Shown: positions 1 to 6,810 of the stretch, piece by piece | Position numbering within the stretch: position 1 is the first letter of the stretch | How the letters are laid out: each line of letters begins with the position of its first letter | NCBI GenBank assembly: GCA_031290005.1 | Contig: JAITOJ010000043.1 | Span: 1-17,888, forward strand | Length of the DNA: 17,888 nucleotides | From: Treponema sp. | Lineage (GTDB): Bacteria; Spirochaetota; Spirochaetia; Treponematales; Treponemataceae | Reading direction: 5' to 3' | The notes under the pieces: generated by a model | Database searches by the model: none | Seen by the model: the letters and a program-made list of their open reading frames with translations, nothing else | Told to the model about the DNA's origin: nothing | Position numbers and translations under genes: made by a program

Positions 1-620
1 TTTTTCAGCCGCCACTTCCTGATGTTCTCGTGGTGCCCCGAAAGCAGCGCCTCCGGAACCGCCATCCCGTTATACACCTCAGGCCGGGTGTACTGGGGAT
101 ATTCCAGCAAATTGCCGGAAAAACTCTCTTCCTCCAGGGACTCTGCGGAAATCACCCCGTGGATAAGCCGGTACACTGCGTCAATCACCGTTGCCGCGGC
201 CAGCTCCCCAGAGGACAGCACATAATCCCCGATGGAGATTTCGTCATCCACCCACTGGTCGATAATTCGCTGGTCGATACCCTCGTACCGGCCGCAGATA
301 AACACCAGTTCCGGCTCCACGCTCAGCTCCCCTGCCAGCTTCTGGCTGAAAGGCCTGCCCGCGGGAGTTACATAGACCACCCGCTTTTTCCGGGCCTTTA
401 CCGATTCCAAGGCCAGACCCAAAGGCTCCGGCAGCATCAGCATTCCCGCGCCGCCGCCGTAGGGGTTGTCGTCGCAGGTCTTGTGCTTGTCAAACGCAAA
501 GTCCCGGATATTGACCAGCTCATAGGCGATGAGGCCCCGCTCAACCGCCTTGGCCATAATCGAACTTTCAAAGTAGGCTGCCAGAATTTCCGGAAACAAG
601 GTAAGCACCGTAAACTTCAC
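1..620 (-). CDS. trmD: tRNA (guanine-N1)-methyltransferase TrmD, partial (C-terminus off the left edge)
   Basis: TrmD methylates N1 of guanosine 37 in tRNAs with G36pG37, using S-adenosylmethionine, and so prevents +1 frameshifting. About 206 codons are present; the family is usually about 230-250. Visible hallmarks are the N-terminal FTVLTLFPEI, the DDNPYGGGAGM loop, the SAM-binding knot stretch CGRYEGIDQR, then ISIGDYVLSSGE and IDAVYRLIHG. The usual SGGE of the knot reads SSGE here. The start is GTG at 618-620, two bases after the rimM stop, and gives the family's usual N-terminus. The reading frame is open to the window edge, so the C-terminal tRNA-binding domain is outside. It is the last visible gene of an rpsP-khpA-rimM-trmD operon, where rplS commonly follows. 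Confidence 0.96.
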   Translation of the reverse strand, partial: MKFTVLTLFPEILAAYFESSIMAKAVERGLIAYELVNIRDFAFDKHKTCDDNPYGGGAGMLMLPEPLGLALESVKARKKRVVYVTPAGRPFSQKLAGELSVEPELVFICGRYEGIDQRIIDQWVDDEISIGDYVLSSGELAAATVIDAVYRLIHGVISAESLEEESFSGNLLEYPQYTRPEVYNGMAVPEALLSGHHENIRKWRLK

Positions 621-622
621 CG

Positions 623-1243
623 CTACTCCAAAATCCAGAGCTGCAAAAGCTCCACTTTCCCGGCATCCACGTCAACCGCGCCGATAAACTCCCGGTTATA
701 GGGAATCAGCGCGGTTCTGGGCAGCCCGCTTTTGCTTGACCGGGCCGCGATTCCCAAGGATTCGCACTCCCCGTCCAGCCGCACCTCAAAAAGGCTCCCC
801 GCGCCGCTCTCAAGCACACCGGTAATACTGCCTATGGTCACCGGCTTTTCCTGCCCCTGCTGGGCGAACACCAGGGCGCATTGTTTTAAGTCATCAACGT
901 ACTGCTCGCCCTCTTTCAGGGGGCAGGCATTCTTCCGGGGAACCGCCAGGGCGCACCCGGAAACCCGCTTTGCTTCCTCCGGCGAGTCGATGCCCGCCAG
1001 TTTCATATACAGGACGGGACTTTCATCCGTACCGCCGAACTCGACTTTTTCCACCGGATATATCCGGTCAGAATCAGGCGAATCCACCCCGCCGGCGCTT
1101 TTGCGCCGCACCGTTACTTCCGTCATCTGGGCAAAATGCCCGTATTCGCCGGAAGCGCTTTCCACTTTGACCTTACCCGTAAGCCCGTGGGGACCCCGGA
1201 TAATCCCAACTACAAACTGGTTCCCTGAATCCGGTTTCTCCAT
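623..1243 (-). CDS. rimM: 16S rRNA-processing / 30S maturation protein RimM
   Basis: RimM binds ribosomal protein S19 in the 30S head and helps late 30S maturation. The 206-residue protein begins, after a short variable stretch, with the RimM N-domain signature QFVVGIIRGPHGLTGKVKVE (about residues 9-28). It ends in a PRC-barrel-like domain with IPYNREFIGAVDVDAGKVELL, close to the family's IPF.....V..VD pattern. Length is slightly above the usual 165-180 residues because of linker sequence around residues 48-60. The ATG overlaps the khpA stop (TGATG at 1241-1245), suggesting translational coupling, and trmD follows after two bases. Gene order is the standard bacterial one. Confidence 0.95.
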   Translation of the reverse strand: MEKPDSGNQFVVGIIRGPHGLTGKVKVESASGEYGHFAQMTEVTVRRKSAGGVDSPDSDRIYPVEKVEFGGTDESPVLYMKLAGIDSPEEAKRVSGCALAVPRKNACPLKEGEQYVDDLKQCALVFAQQGQEKPVTIGSITGVLESGAGSLFEVRLDGECESLGIAARSSKSGLPRTALIPYNREFIGAVDVDAGKVELLQLWILE

Positions 1244-1476
1244 CAGTCCAGTATGTCCAAACTGTACCGTTTGCCCGTCTCGTTGACCGCCGCGCTCATC
1301 ACGGTTCGGATAGACCGGGCAATCCGCCCGCCCTTGCCGATAACCCGGCCCAAGTCGCCTTCGGTCACCCGCAATTCCAGCTTGGCGCCCCCTTCGTCCT
1401 CGGTTTCGGTGACCGAAACGCTGTCAGGGTCATCAGCGATGGATTTTGCGATATACTCAACCAATTCTTTTTGCAT
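1243..1476 (-). CDS. khpA: KH-domain RNA-binding protein KhpA (YlqC family)
   Basis: A 77-residue single KH-domain protein of the family usually found between rpsP and rimM. The GxxG loop is visible as VIGKGGR (about residues 45-51), within the typical DLGRVIGKGGRIARSIRTV. The family binds RNA and in Firmicutes works with KhpB/Jag in cell-division or cell-wall control; its role in spirochaetes is not evident from this sequence. The ATG lies 12 bases after the rpsP stop with only a weak Shine-Dalgarno, consistent with translation coupled to rpsP. The acidic stretch before the KH loop (TETEDEGG) is ordinary for the family. The symbol rests on family membership and operon position. Confidence 0.93.
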   Translation of the reverse strand: MQKELVEYIAKSIADDPDSVSVTETEDEGGAKLELRVTEGDLGRVIGKGGRIARSIRTVMSAAVNETGKRYSLDILD

Positions 1477-1488
1477 AGGTACCGCCGC

Positions 1489-1734
1489 TTACACCGTGAA
1501 GTTTTTCTTGTTGAAAATCTTCCGCACCGTATCCGATGGCTGGGCCCCCACACTAATCCAGTGCCGCGCCCGGTCAGCGTTAAAAGCGATTTGCTTGTCC
1601 TCGGCCTCAATGGGGTGATAAATACCGATTTCTTCGATAGTCTCTCCGTCCCGGGGCTTATGGGAATCCTGCACCACTATACGGTAATAGGGGCGTTTCT
1701 TTGTTCCAAATTTCTTGAGTCTGATTTTGACCAC
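1489..1734 (-). CDS. rpsP: 30S ribosomal protein S16
   Basis: Ribosomal protein S16 is a primary assembly protein of the 30S subunit. The 81-residue product begins MVKIRLKKFGTKKRPYYRIV and continues VQDSHKPRDGETIEEIGIYHP, a diagnostic S16 N-terminus; usual length is about 80-90. An upstream ATG in frame would add 24 residues absent from the family. The start is therefore taken as GTG at 1732-1734, preceded by a GGAGG Shine-Dalgarno (1742-1746) at 7-base spacing. It is the first gene of the rpsP-khpA-rimM-trmD operon. A strong promoter lies at 1778-1806 and a small GC-rich hairpin at 1749-1762 in the short leader. Confidence 0.97.
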   Translation of the reverse strand: MVKIRLKKFGTKKRPYYRIVVQDSHKPRDGETIEEIGIYHPIEAEDKQIAFNADRARHWISVGAQPSDTVRKIFNKKNFTV

Positions 1735-1748
1735 TTCAATTCCTCCAA

Positions 1749-1762
1749 AGCGCACACGCGCT
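1749..1762 (-). promoter_or_regulatory. Small GC-rich hairpin in the rpsP leader
   Basis: Arms AGCGC and GCGCT surround a 4-base loop, between the predicted transcription start and the GGAGG ribosome-binding site of rpsP (1742-1746). Position suggests it could modulate translation initiation, but the stem is only 5 base pairs and no known leader element is recognised. Confidence 0.3.
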
Positions 1763-1777
1763 AAACTGTGAAGTTTG

Positions 1778-1806
1778 ATTATAGAAAGTACGAAAAAAAA
1801 AGTCAA
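1778..1806 (-). promoter_or_regulatory. Sigma-70-type promoter of the rpsP operon
   Basis: On the minus strand the -35 is TTGACT (1801-1806), the spacer is exactly 17 bases, and the -10 is a perfect TATAAT (1778-1783). Predicted transcription starts near 1771, leaving a leader of about 37 bases with the rpsP GGAGG site. The spacer is T-rich because it includes a run of nine Ts shared with a possible terminator of the upstream ATPase gene. Confidence 0.85.
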
Positions 1807-1823
1807 TATCCCAGAAGCTGGGA
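1793..1823 (-). terminator. Possible terminator of the DUF4143 ATPase gene
   Basis: Just after the ATPase stop codon the minus strand forms a 6-base-pair hairpin, TCCCAG / CTGGGA with a 3-base loop (1809-1823). A run of nine Ts follows after 7 bases (1793-1801). The gap between stem and T-run is longer than in a canonical intrinsic terminator, so termination may be weak. The T-run is also the spacer of the rpsP promoter. Confidence 0.35.
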
Positions 1824-1825
1824 CG

Positions 1826-3055
1826 CTATAAGTCCATCATCAAAAAATCTTTCAGATGTACGCACCGTATGCCGGATTCGCTGTATGCGGGCAGATAATC
1901 GTCCAGGGTGACCACGTATTTGGGGAAATTATCGTCAATGCGCTCAAGTCCGCCGAATTCACGGCGTGCCGTTTCCTCGTCGCTGATACGGAACGCAACC
2001 TGCACGTAGAGCTTTGTCCCCAGTTTCTCCGCCACAAAGTCGATTTCCGCGCCCCCGAGGCTGCCCACATACACGGTAAAGTCCCGCTGGACAAGAAAAT
2101 TATAGACCGCATTCTCTATCACCTTGGCAATGTCCAGAATCAAGGGATTCTTTACCAGAATGTTCCTGAGTCCAATGTCTTCAAAGTAATATTTTTCGCC
2201 GATTTCAAAAATCTTGAGACCCTTAATATCAATTCGGGAGACTTTCCGCACCAGAAAAGACTTTTGCAGGGCGGAAAGATAGGTGATTACGGTTTGCACG
2301 GGCATATTGACCCGCTGATTCTTCAGGTATTTGCTGATATTGTTGGCGGAAAACAGGCTCCCTGTATTGTCCGCGGCATAGGCGGCAAGGTTTTCCAGAA
2401 ACTGAATGTTCCTGATATTTTCCCTGGCAATCACATCCCTCAGCAAAATCGATTCATAGATATTCCGCAGGTATTCCTGGGACAATTCCTCGCTCCGGTT
2501 CAGGGGTGCAAGAGATGCCATATAGGGCAGGCCGCCGATATGCAGATATTTTTGCAGGGTTTCAAGGGTATTTTCCAGGCCGTGAAAGACCAAAAATTCG
2601 CTATAGCTCAGGGGATGCACCTGAATCTGGATATAGCGCCCCGCAAGATAGGTGGCAAGCTCCCCGGACAAGAGATGGGCGTTGCTTCCGGTGCAATAGA
2701 GGTCGCATTTTTCCTCCGCGAACAGGGACTTCATGCCCTGTTCAAAACCCGCGATTTCCTGAATCTCATCGATAAACACATAATTGGCCTTTCCGGACTG
2801 GAGCCTGGCGGAGACATATTCGTATAAATCGCGGCCATCCTGAATATCCCGGAACTCCGCGAATTCAGTATTTATATAGATGAGATTTGCGTCCGGGCCG
2901 GTCTTTTTGATTTCTTCCATAAGCTGATAGAGGATGTAACTTTTTCCCGTCCGCCGCTGGCCCGTGAGAATCTTGATGATGTGTGAGCCGATATAGGGCT
3001 GCACCCGTTCAGTGTAGGCTTTACGGATAATCAGATTCTTAAAAGTTTCAATCAT
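1826..3055 (-). CDS. AAA_14 / DUF4143 family ATPase
   Basis: A 409-residue P-loop ATPase with a DUF4143 C-terminal region, a widespread family of unknown function often present in many accessory copies per genome. Walker A is TGQRRTGKS (31-39) and Walker B is YVFIDEIQ (92-99). The family's LYCTGSNAHLLSGELATYLA stretch follows (119-138), then HPLSYSEFL and a helical middle region. The C-terminal PD-(D/E)xK-like core is visible as GGAEIDFVAEK (334-344) and YVQVAF (350-355). The second catalytic strand has Q-V-A, not E-x-K, so nuclease activity is doubtful. The ATG sits at the centre of a perfect 26-base palindrome with no room for a Shine-Dalgarno. There is no signal peptide, so the protein is probably cytosolic. 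It sits between a ribosomal operon and an ABC exporter with no functional link to either, suggesting an acquired gene. Confidence 0.9.
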   Translation of the reverse strand: MIETFKNLIIRKAYTERVQPYIGSHIIKILTGQRRTGKSYILYQLMEEIKKTGPDANLIYINTEFAEFRDIQDGRDLYEYVSARLQSGKANYVFIDEIQEIAGFEQGMKSLFAEEKCDLYCTGSNAHLLSGELATYLAGRYIQIQVHPLSYSEFLVFHGLENTLETLQKYLHIGGLPYMASLAPLNRSEELSQEYLRNIYESILLRDVIARENIRNIQFLENLAAYAADNTGSLFSANNISKYLKNQRVNMPVQTVITYLSALQKSFLVRKVSRIDIKGLKIFEIGEKYYFEDIGLRNILVKNPLILDIAKVIENAVYNFLVQRDFTVYVGSLGGAEIDFVAEKLGTKLYVQVAFRISDEETARREFGGLERIDDNFPKYVVTLDDYLPAYSESGIRCVHLKDFLMMDL

Positions 3056-3067
3056 GATTGAAACTTT
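3042..3067. repeat. Perfect 26-base palindrome over the ATPase start codon (site A)
   Basis: Arms AAAGTTTCAATCA / TGATTGAAACTTT meet without a spacer. The ATPase start codon (3053-3055) is at the centre and the predicted -10 (3063-3068) overlaps one arm. The shape and location fit an operator for a dimeric repressor, but no binding protein is identifiable. The half-site GTTTCAA recurs in the two neighbouring palindromes. Confidence 0.8.
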
Positions 3068-3091
3068 ACTACTAAATGACTAATTTGTCAA
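3063..3091 (-). promoter_or_regulatory. Promoter of the DUF4143 ATPase gene
   Basis: The minus strand has a consensus -35 TTGACA (3086-3091), a 17-base spacer and a -10-like TAAAGT (3063-3068). Transcription would begin within a base or two of the ATG at 3055, implying a leaderless message. The -10 lies inside palindrome A, and palindrome B (3094-3106) touches the upstream side of the -35. Confidence 0.6.
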
Positions 3092-3093
3092 GT

Positions 3094-3106
3094 ATGTTTG
3101 AAACAT
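3094..3106. repeat. 13-base palindrome upstream of the ATPase promoter (site B)
   Basis: ATGTTT and AAACAT flank a central G. It shares the 11-mer TATGTTTGAAA with the reverse strand of site C and the GTTTCAA half-site with site A. It lies two bases beyond the ATPase -35 element, which fits a second operator. Confidence 0.6.
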
Positions 3107-3120
3107 TTACTTATTTTTTT

Positions 3121-3148
3121 GTTTATTTCAAACATATTTGAAATAAAC
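3121..3148. repeat. Perfect 12-base inverted repeat between the divergent promoters (site C)
   Basis: Arms GTTTATTTCAAA / TTTGAAATAAAC are separated by CATA. It lies just upstream of the ABC exporter -35 (3155-3160) and about 30 bases upstream of the ATPase -35. It shares the TTTCAAAC core with sites A and B. There is no T-run next to it that would make it a normal terminator, and both flanking genes start here, so an operator is more likely. Confidence 0.7.
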
Positions 3149-3154
3149 CCCCTC

Positions 3155-3183
3155 TTATCATTTTTCGGTGAATCCGCTACAAT
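3155..3183 (+). promoter_or_regulatory. Promoter of the ABC exporter operon
   Basis: TTATCA (3155-3160), a 17-base spacer and TACAAT (3178-3183) match sigma-70 elements moderately well. Transcription would start near 3190, three bases before the GTG at 3193 and 18 bases before the ATG at 3208. Confidence 0.5.
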
Positions 3184-3192
3184 AACCCCGTT

Positions 3193-4977
3193 GTGCGTAA
3201 ACAAGGAATGCTTGCTACATACCGGACATTGCTCCCCTATCTGAAACCCTATCGCGGGCGATACATTTGGGGGTTTTTCTTTTTGGTTCTGGTAGACGGG
3301 GCGCAAATCCTGGTACCCCAGTGCATCCGCCGGGTAGTAGACCTGATTTCCGCTATTCCCGAAAAAGGCTTGAACTCACCGGACATATTTCGCCTCTCCG
3401 GGGCAATCCTGGGCCTGGCAGTGTTGCTTTCTCTGGGCAGATTTTTGTGGCGCTATTTTATCCACGGCTCCTCTCGCCGGATTGAAGCGGAAATTCGCCA
3501 ACGGCTCTTTGACCACCTGCTCACCTTGTCCTATGATTTTTACCAAAAAAGCAAAATCGGCGACCTCATGGCCCGGACCACCAACGACTTGAACGCCGTG
3601 CGGTCTGCCATCGGCATGGGGCTGGTGTCCTTTATCGACGGCACGGCAATGTCGGCGGCAATCCTGGCGGTCATGTTTGCGCAAGACCCCAAAACCGCAT
3701 CTCTGTCAATCCTGCCCCTGCCCATTGTGACCGTGCTCATACTGTTCTTTGGCGGTATGATAGGCAAGCTCTTCCAGCGCGCCCAAGAAACCTATTCAGC
3801 CATGAGTGACACCGTGCAGGAAACCTTCGCGGGAATCCGGGTGGTTAAGTCGTTTGTGAAAGAATGGTGGTTTATCCACAAATTCGCTGATACCAACGAA
3901 GACTACCGGAAGGCAAATATGGCCCTGGTCAAACTCTTCGGGGTCTTCTTTCCTCTGGTCTCGTTTTTGTCCGGCCTCACCATCCTGATTCTGCTTTTGG
4001 TGGGCGGTTCCAAGGTGCGCGCCGGGACCATGACGACCGGGGAACTGGCGGCGTTTTTCAGTTACCTGCAAATGCTGATTTGGCCCGTGCTGGGTATCGG
4101 CTTTACGGTGAACATGATGCAGCGGGGAGCCGCGAGCATGGCCCGGATTAACGAGCTTTTTGCGGAGAAGCCTTCCATCGCGTCCCCGGCAAACCCCGAA
4201 TCAGTGTCCGCCGACAACAACGAGTCGGCAATCGCCATTCGGGGCCTGACCTTTGCCTATGATTCATCTCCCGTGCTTTCCGGCATCAACTTGACCATTC
4301 CCCAGGGAAAAACCGTGGGCATTCTGGGTAAAACCGGTTCGGGAAAATCGACCCTGCTCAAGACATTCATGCGACTCATTGACCCGCCGCCCAACACGAT
4401 ATTCGTCTGCGGTAAGGATGTGCGCACTCTGGGCTTGGCAGAATTGCGAAGCCTGTTCGCCGTAGTGCCCCAGGACAGCTACCTGTTTTCTGATTCCATA
4501 CGGCATAACATTGCCTATGGGATTGACGAAATTCTGGCATTCCGGGACACCACCCTTGCGGAGGCGGCGGACGTATCCGCCCTTGCCAGAGACCTGGATG
4601 GCTTTGCCCAGGGCTGGGAGACTGTGGTGGGCGAACGGGGACTCACCTTGTCCGGGGGGCAAAAACAGCGGGTGGCAATTGCCCGTGCCTTGGCCTGCGC
4701 CGCCGCTGCCGCCTGTCCGCGCATTCTTGTGATGGATGACACACTTTCAGCGGTGGATGCGGAAACGGAACGGAACATCTTGCACAAGCTGCTGGAAAAA
4801 CGGCAGGGACAAACCACGCTGATTGTGTCTCACCGGGTTTCCACCCTGCAAAACGCGGACCTGGTCATCGTGCTTGAGGATGGGAAAATCACCGAAAACG
4901 GCTCCCCCCAGACCTTGATGCGGCAAAACGGCTTTTTTGCCCAGACCGCGCATCTGCAAAAGCTGGAGGAAGGGTAA
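3193..4977 (+). CDS. ABC exporter half-transporter with degenerate Walker B (heterodimer subunit 1)
   Basis: A 594-residue inner-membrane half-transporter. The transmembrane domain spans about residues 15-320 and includes hydrophobic helices near 25-45, 66-90, 148-165, 172-195 and 250-272. The nucleotide-binding domain has Walker A GKTGSGKS (379-386), Q-loop Q427, intact signature LSGGQ (486-490), Walker B ILVMDD (511-516) and switch His547. Asp516 replaces the catalytic glutamate, the mark of the degenerate-site subunit in heterodimeric exporters such as TM287/288 or BmrCD. An Ala-rich stretch (about 501-508) adds roughly five residues before Walker B. The GTG at 3193 lacks a Shine-Dalgarno; ATG 3208 (MLATYRTLLPYLKPY) has AAGGA directly before it and may be the real start. 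The partner gene begins one base after this stop. Substrate is unknown: drug, lipid and peptide are all possible. Confidence 0.93.
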   Translation: MRKQGMLATYRTLLPYLKPYRGRYIWGFFFLVLVDGAQILVPQCIRRVVDLISAIPEKGLNSPDIFRLSGAILGLAVLLSLGRFLWRYFIHGSSRRIEAEIRQRLFDHLLTLSYDFYQKSKIGDLMARTTNDLNAVRSAIGMGLVSFIDGTAMSAAILAVMFAQDPKTASLSILPLPIVTVLILFFGGMIGKLFQRAQETYSAMSDTVQETFAGIRVVKSFVKEWWFIHKFADTNEDYRKANMALVKLFGVFFPLVSFLSGLTILILLLVGGSKVRAGTMTTGELAAFFSYLQMLIWPVLGIGFTVNMMQRGAASMARINELFAEKPSIASPANPESVSADNNESAIAIRGLTFAYDSSPVLSGINLTIPQGKTVGILGKTGSGKSTLLKTFMRLIDPPPNTIFVCGKDVRTLGLAELRSLFAVVPQDSYLFSDSIRHNIAYGIDEILAFRDTTLAEAADVSALARDLDGFAQGWETVVGERGLTLSGGQKQRVAIARALACAAAAACPRILVMDDTLSAVDAETERNILHKLLEKRQGQTTLIVSHRVSTLQNADLVIVLEDGKITENGSPQTLMRQNGFFAQTAHLQKLEEG

Positions 4978-4978
4978 G

Positions 4979-6727
4979 ATGTCCGATTACTTTGAAATAG
5001 AAGATGTGGTAAAAGAATACGACAGCCGTATTGTGAAGCGTATTCTGGCCTACGCAAAACCCTACCGCGCCCTGGCAGTGGGGGCGGTTATCGCTTTGGC
5101 GGTATCCACTGTGGGTGAATTGTTCATGCCGGTGATTGTGCAGCGGCTCATTGACTCAAACTTTGTGCTTTTGCATCGGGCGGTTGGCCTGTTATTCGGT
5201 ATTCTCTCTGCGGTATTCGGCGCGACTTTTTTGCAAACCTGGACAACATCGCTCCTTGCCCAGCGGGTGATGCGCGACCTCCGCATTGCCTTGTTTAAGA
5301 AAACCGCCGGGCAATCCACAGATTATTTGTCCCGGCATCCGGTCGGGCGTGTCGTCACCCGGCTCACTGGGGATGTGGAGACGATTAACGAATTTTTCAC
5401 CTCCGTGCTTGCGGCATTCATAAAAGACTTTTCCGTTATGGCCGGGGTGCTGGTCATGGTGTTCTTCCTGTCCCCCCGGCTCGCTTTGGTGACCCTGATA
5501 ACCATTCCGCCCGTGGCAGTGGTGGTCGCAATCAGCCGCATCAGAGCCCGGGACGCTTTCCGCAAACAGCGCTCCGCGTCGTCCAAGGTGTCGTCCTATC
5601 TTTCCGAACGCCTATCGGGAATTCAGGTGGTACAGCTTTTCGGACGGGAACAGCAAAGCGGCGAGGAGTTTGCCGGGCGCAACCAGGAACTTTTGGACGC
5701 AAACCTGGGAGAGATGTACGTATACGCAACCTTCCGTCCGGCTGTCGACTTTCTGGCAAACCTGACCATTGCTCTTATTGTGGCAGCGGGCGCGCATTTT
5801 GCCCTGAACGCAGTAATCTCCGTGGGAGTGCTCATTGCCTTTGTGAGCTATGTACAGATGTTCTTTGGCCCTGTGCAGGACATCGCTGAAAAATACACGC
5901 TCCTCCAATCCGCTATGGCTGGGGGCGAGCGGGTTTTCAAACTCATGGACACGGACGAGTCAATTCCCGGCACAGGGACGAAGGCAGTCCAGCTTCGGGG
6001 TCACATCGAATTTCAGAGTGTGCGGTTTTCCTACAAACAGGGTGAGGAAATTCTCAAAGGTTTAAGTTTCATCGTGAAGCCTGGCGAGACCGCCGCCATT
6101 GTGGGTTACACCGGCGCAGGCAAAACCACGATTATCAACGCGCTTACCCGGTTGTGGGACATTGACTCCGGGCAAATCTTCCTGGACGGCATACCTATCG
6201 CGGATATTCCCCTGGATGATTTGCGCCGCCAGATTCTGCCGGTCTTGCAGGATGTATTCCTCTTTTCCGGCACTGTGGCGGACAACATCCGCCTGGGTCT
6301 TGGCCTTACAGACACCCAAGTGGAGGAAGCGGCCAGGGCCGTGTATGCCCACGAGTTTATTTCCCGGCTTCCCCAGGGCTATCAAACAAAGCTGGCAGAG
6401 GGCGCAACGAACATCTCGTCCGGCCAGCGGCAGCTCATCAGCTTTGCCCGTGTCATCGCCCACAATCCGGCAATTGTCATCCTGGACGAGGCTACCAGTT
6501 CCATTGACACTGAAACGGAACACCTGATTCAACTGGGGATGCAGAAAGTACTGGCCGGGCGCACGTCAATCGTAATTGCCCACCGGCTTTCCACCATAAA
6601 AAACGCCGACCGGATTTTGGTGCTTTCTGGCGGCGCTTTGATTGAGGAAGGCAGTCACGACGCCCTGATCGCCCGGAACGGTTTGTACGCCAGCCTGTAT
6701 CGGCTGCAATACAGCGCGGGGTCGTGA
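4979..6727 (+). CDS. ABC exporter half-transporter with degenerate signature motif (heterodimer subunit 2)
   Basis: A 582-residue half-transporter, starting at ATG 4979 behind GGAGGA (4965-4970). An in-frame ATG at 4937 lies inside the upstream gene and is rejected. The transmembrane domain covers about residues 25-320. The nucleotide-binding domain has Walker A GYTGAGKT (376-383), Q-loop Q424, altered signature ISSGQ (479-483), Walker B IVILDE (499-504) with catalytic Glu504, and His535. Subunit 1 has a normal signature but an altered Walker B. Together they would form one consensus ATP site (this Walker A/B with LSGGQ of subunit 1) and one degenerate site, the arrangement known for heterodimeric exporters. 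No terminator is visible in the 83 bases that follow. Confidence 0.93.
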   Translation: MSDYFEIEDVVKEYDSRIVKRILAYAKPYRALAVGAVIALAVSTVGELFMPVIVQRLIDSNFVLLHRAVGLLFGILSAVFGATFLQTWTTSLLAQRVMRDLRIALFKKTAGQSTDYLSRHPVGRVVTRLTGDVETINEFFTSVLAAFIKDFSVMAGVLVMVFFLSPRLALVTLITIPPVAVVVAISRIRARDAFRKQRSASSKVSSYLSERLSGIQVVQLFGREQQSGEEFAGRNQELLDANLGEMYVYATFRPAVDFLANLTIALIVAAGAHFALNAVISVGVLIAFVSYVQMFFGPVQDIAEKYTLLQSAMAGGERVFKLMDTDESIPGTGTKAVQLRGHIEFQSVRFSYKQGEEILKGLSFIVKPGETAAIVGYTGAGKTTIINALTRLWDIDSGQIFLDGIPIADIPLDDLRRQILPVLQDVFLFSGTVADNIRLGLGLTDTQVEEAARAVYAHEFISRLPQGYQTKLAEGATNISSGQRQLISFARVIAHNPAIVILDEATSSIDTETEHLIQLGMQKVLAGRTSIVIAHRLSTIKNADRILVLSGGALIEEGSHDALIARNGLYASLYRLQYSAGS

Positions 6728-6763
6728 GCCTGACTTCGCCCTGGTTTTGTTGACCGTGAGCGC

Positions 6764-6793
6764 TTGCGTTCCATCTCATATTTCCGCTATACT
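6764..6793 (+). promoter_or_regulatory. Promoter of the lipoprotein pair
   Basis: TTGCGT (6764-6769), an 18-base spacer and TATACT (6788-6793) lie just upstream of the GGAGG site of the 48-residue lipoprotein. The -10 is good and the -35 matches only half of consensus. Transcription would start near 6800. Confidence 0.5.
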
Positions 6794-6810
6794 TTTCATA
6801 GGAGGTTAGT

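Noticed and set aside
30..701. 223-codon plus-strand frame over trmD and the rimM end
   Set aside because: It is antisense to TrmD and RimM, both unambiguous from conserved motifs.
1856..2827. 323-codon plus-strand frame opposite the ATPase gene
   Set aside because: It lies antisense to a protein with clear Walker A/B and DUF4143 features, shows no recognisable domain, and has no ribosome site.
3121..3148. Inverted repeat as an intrinsic terminator
   Set aside because: Genes on both sides start here, so nothing ends at it, and the stem is AT-rich. An operator is more likely.
6728..6790. Possible terminator after the ABC exporter pair
   Set aside because: Only a short AGCGCT palindrome and no T-run are present.
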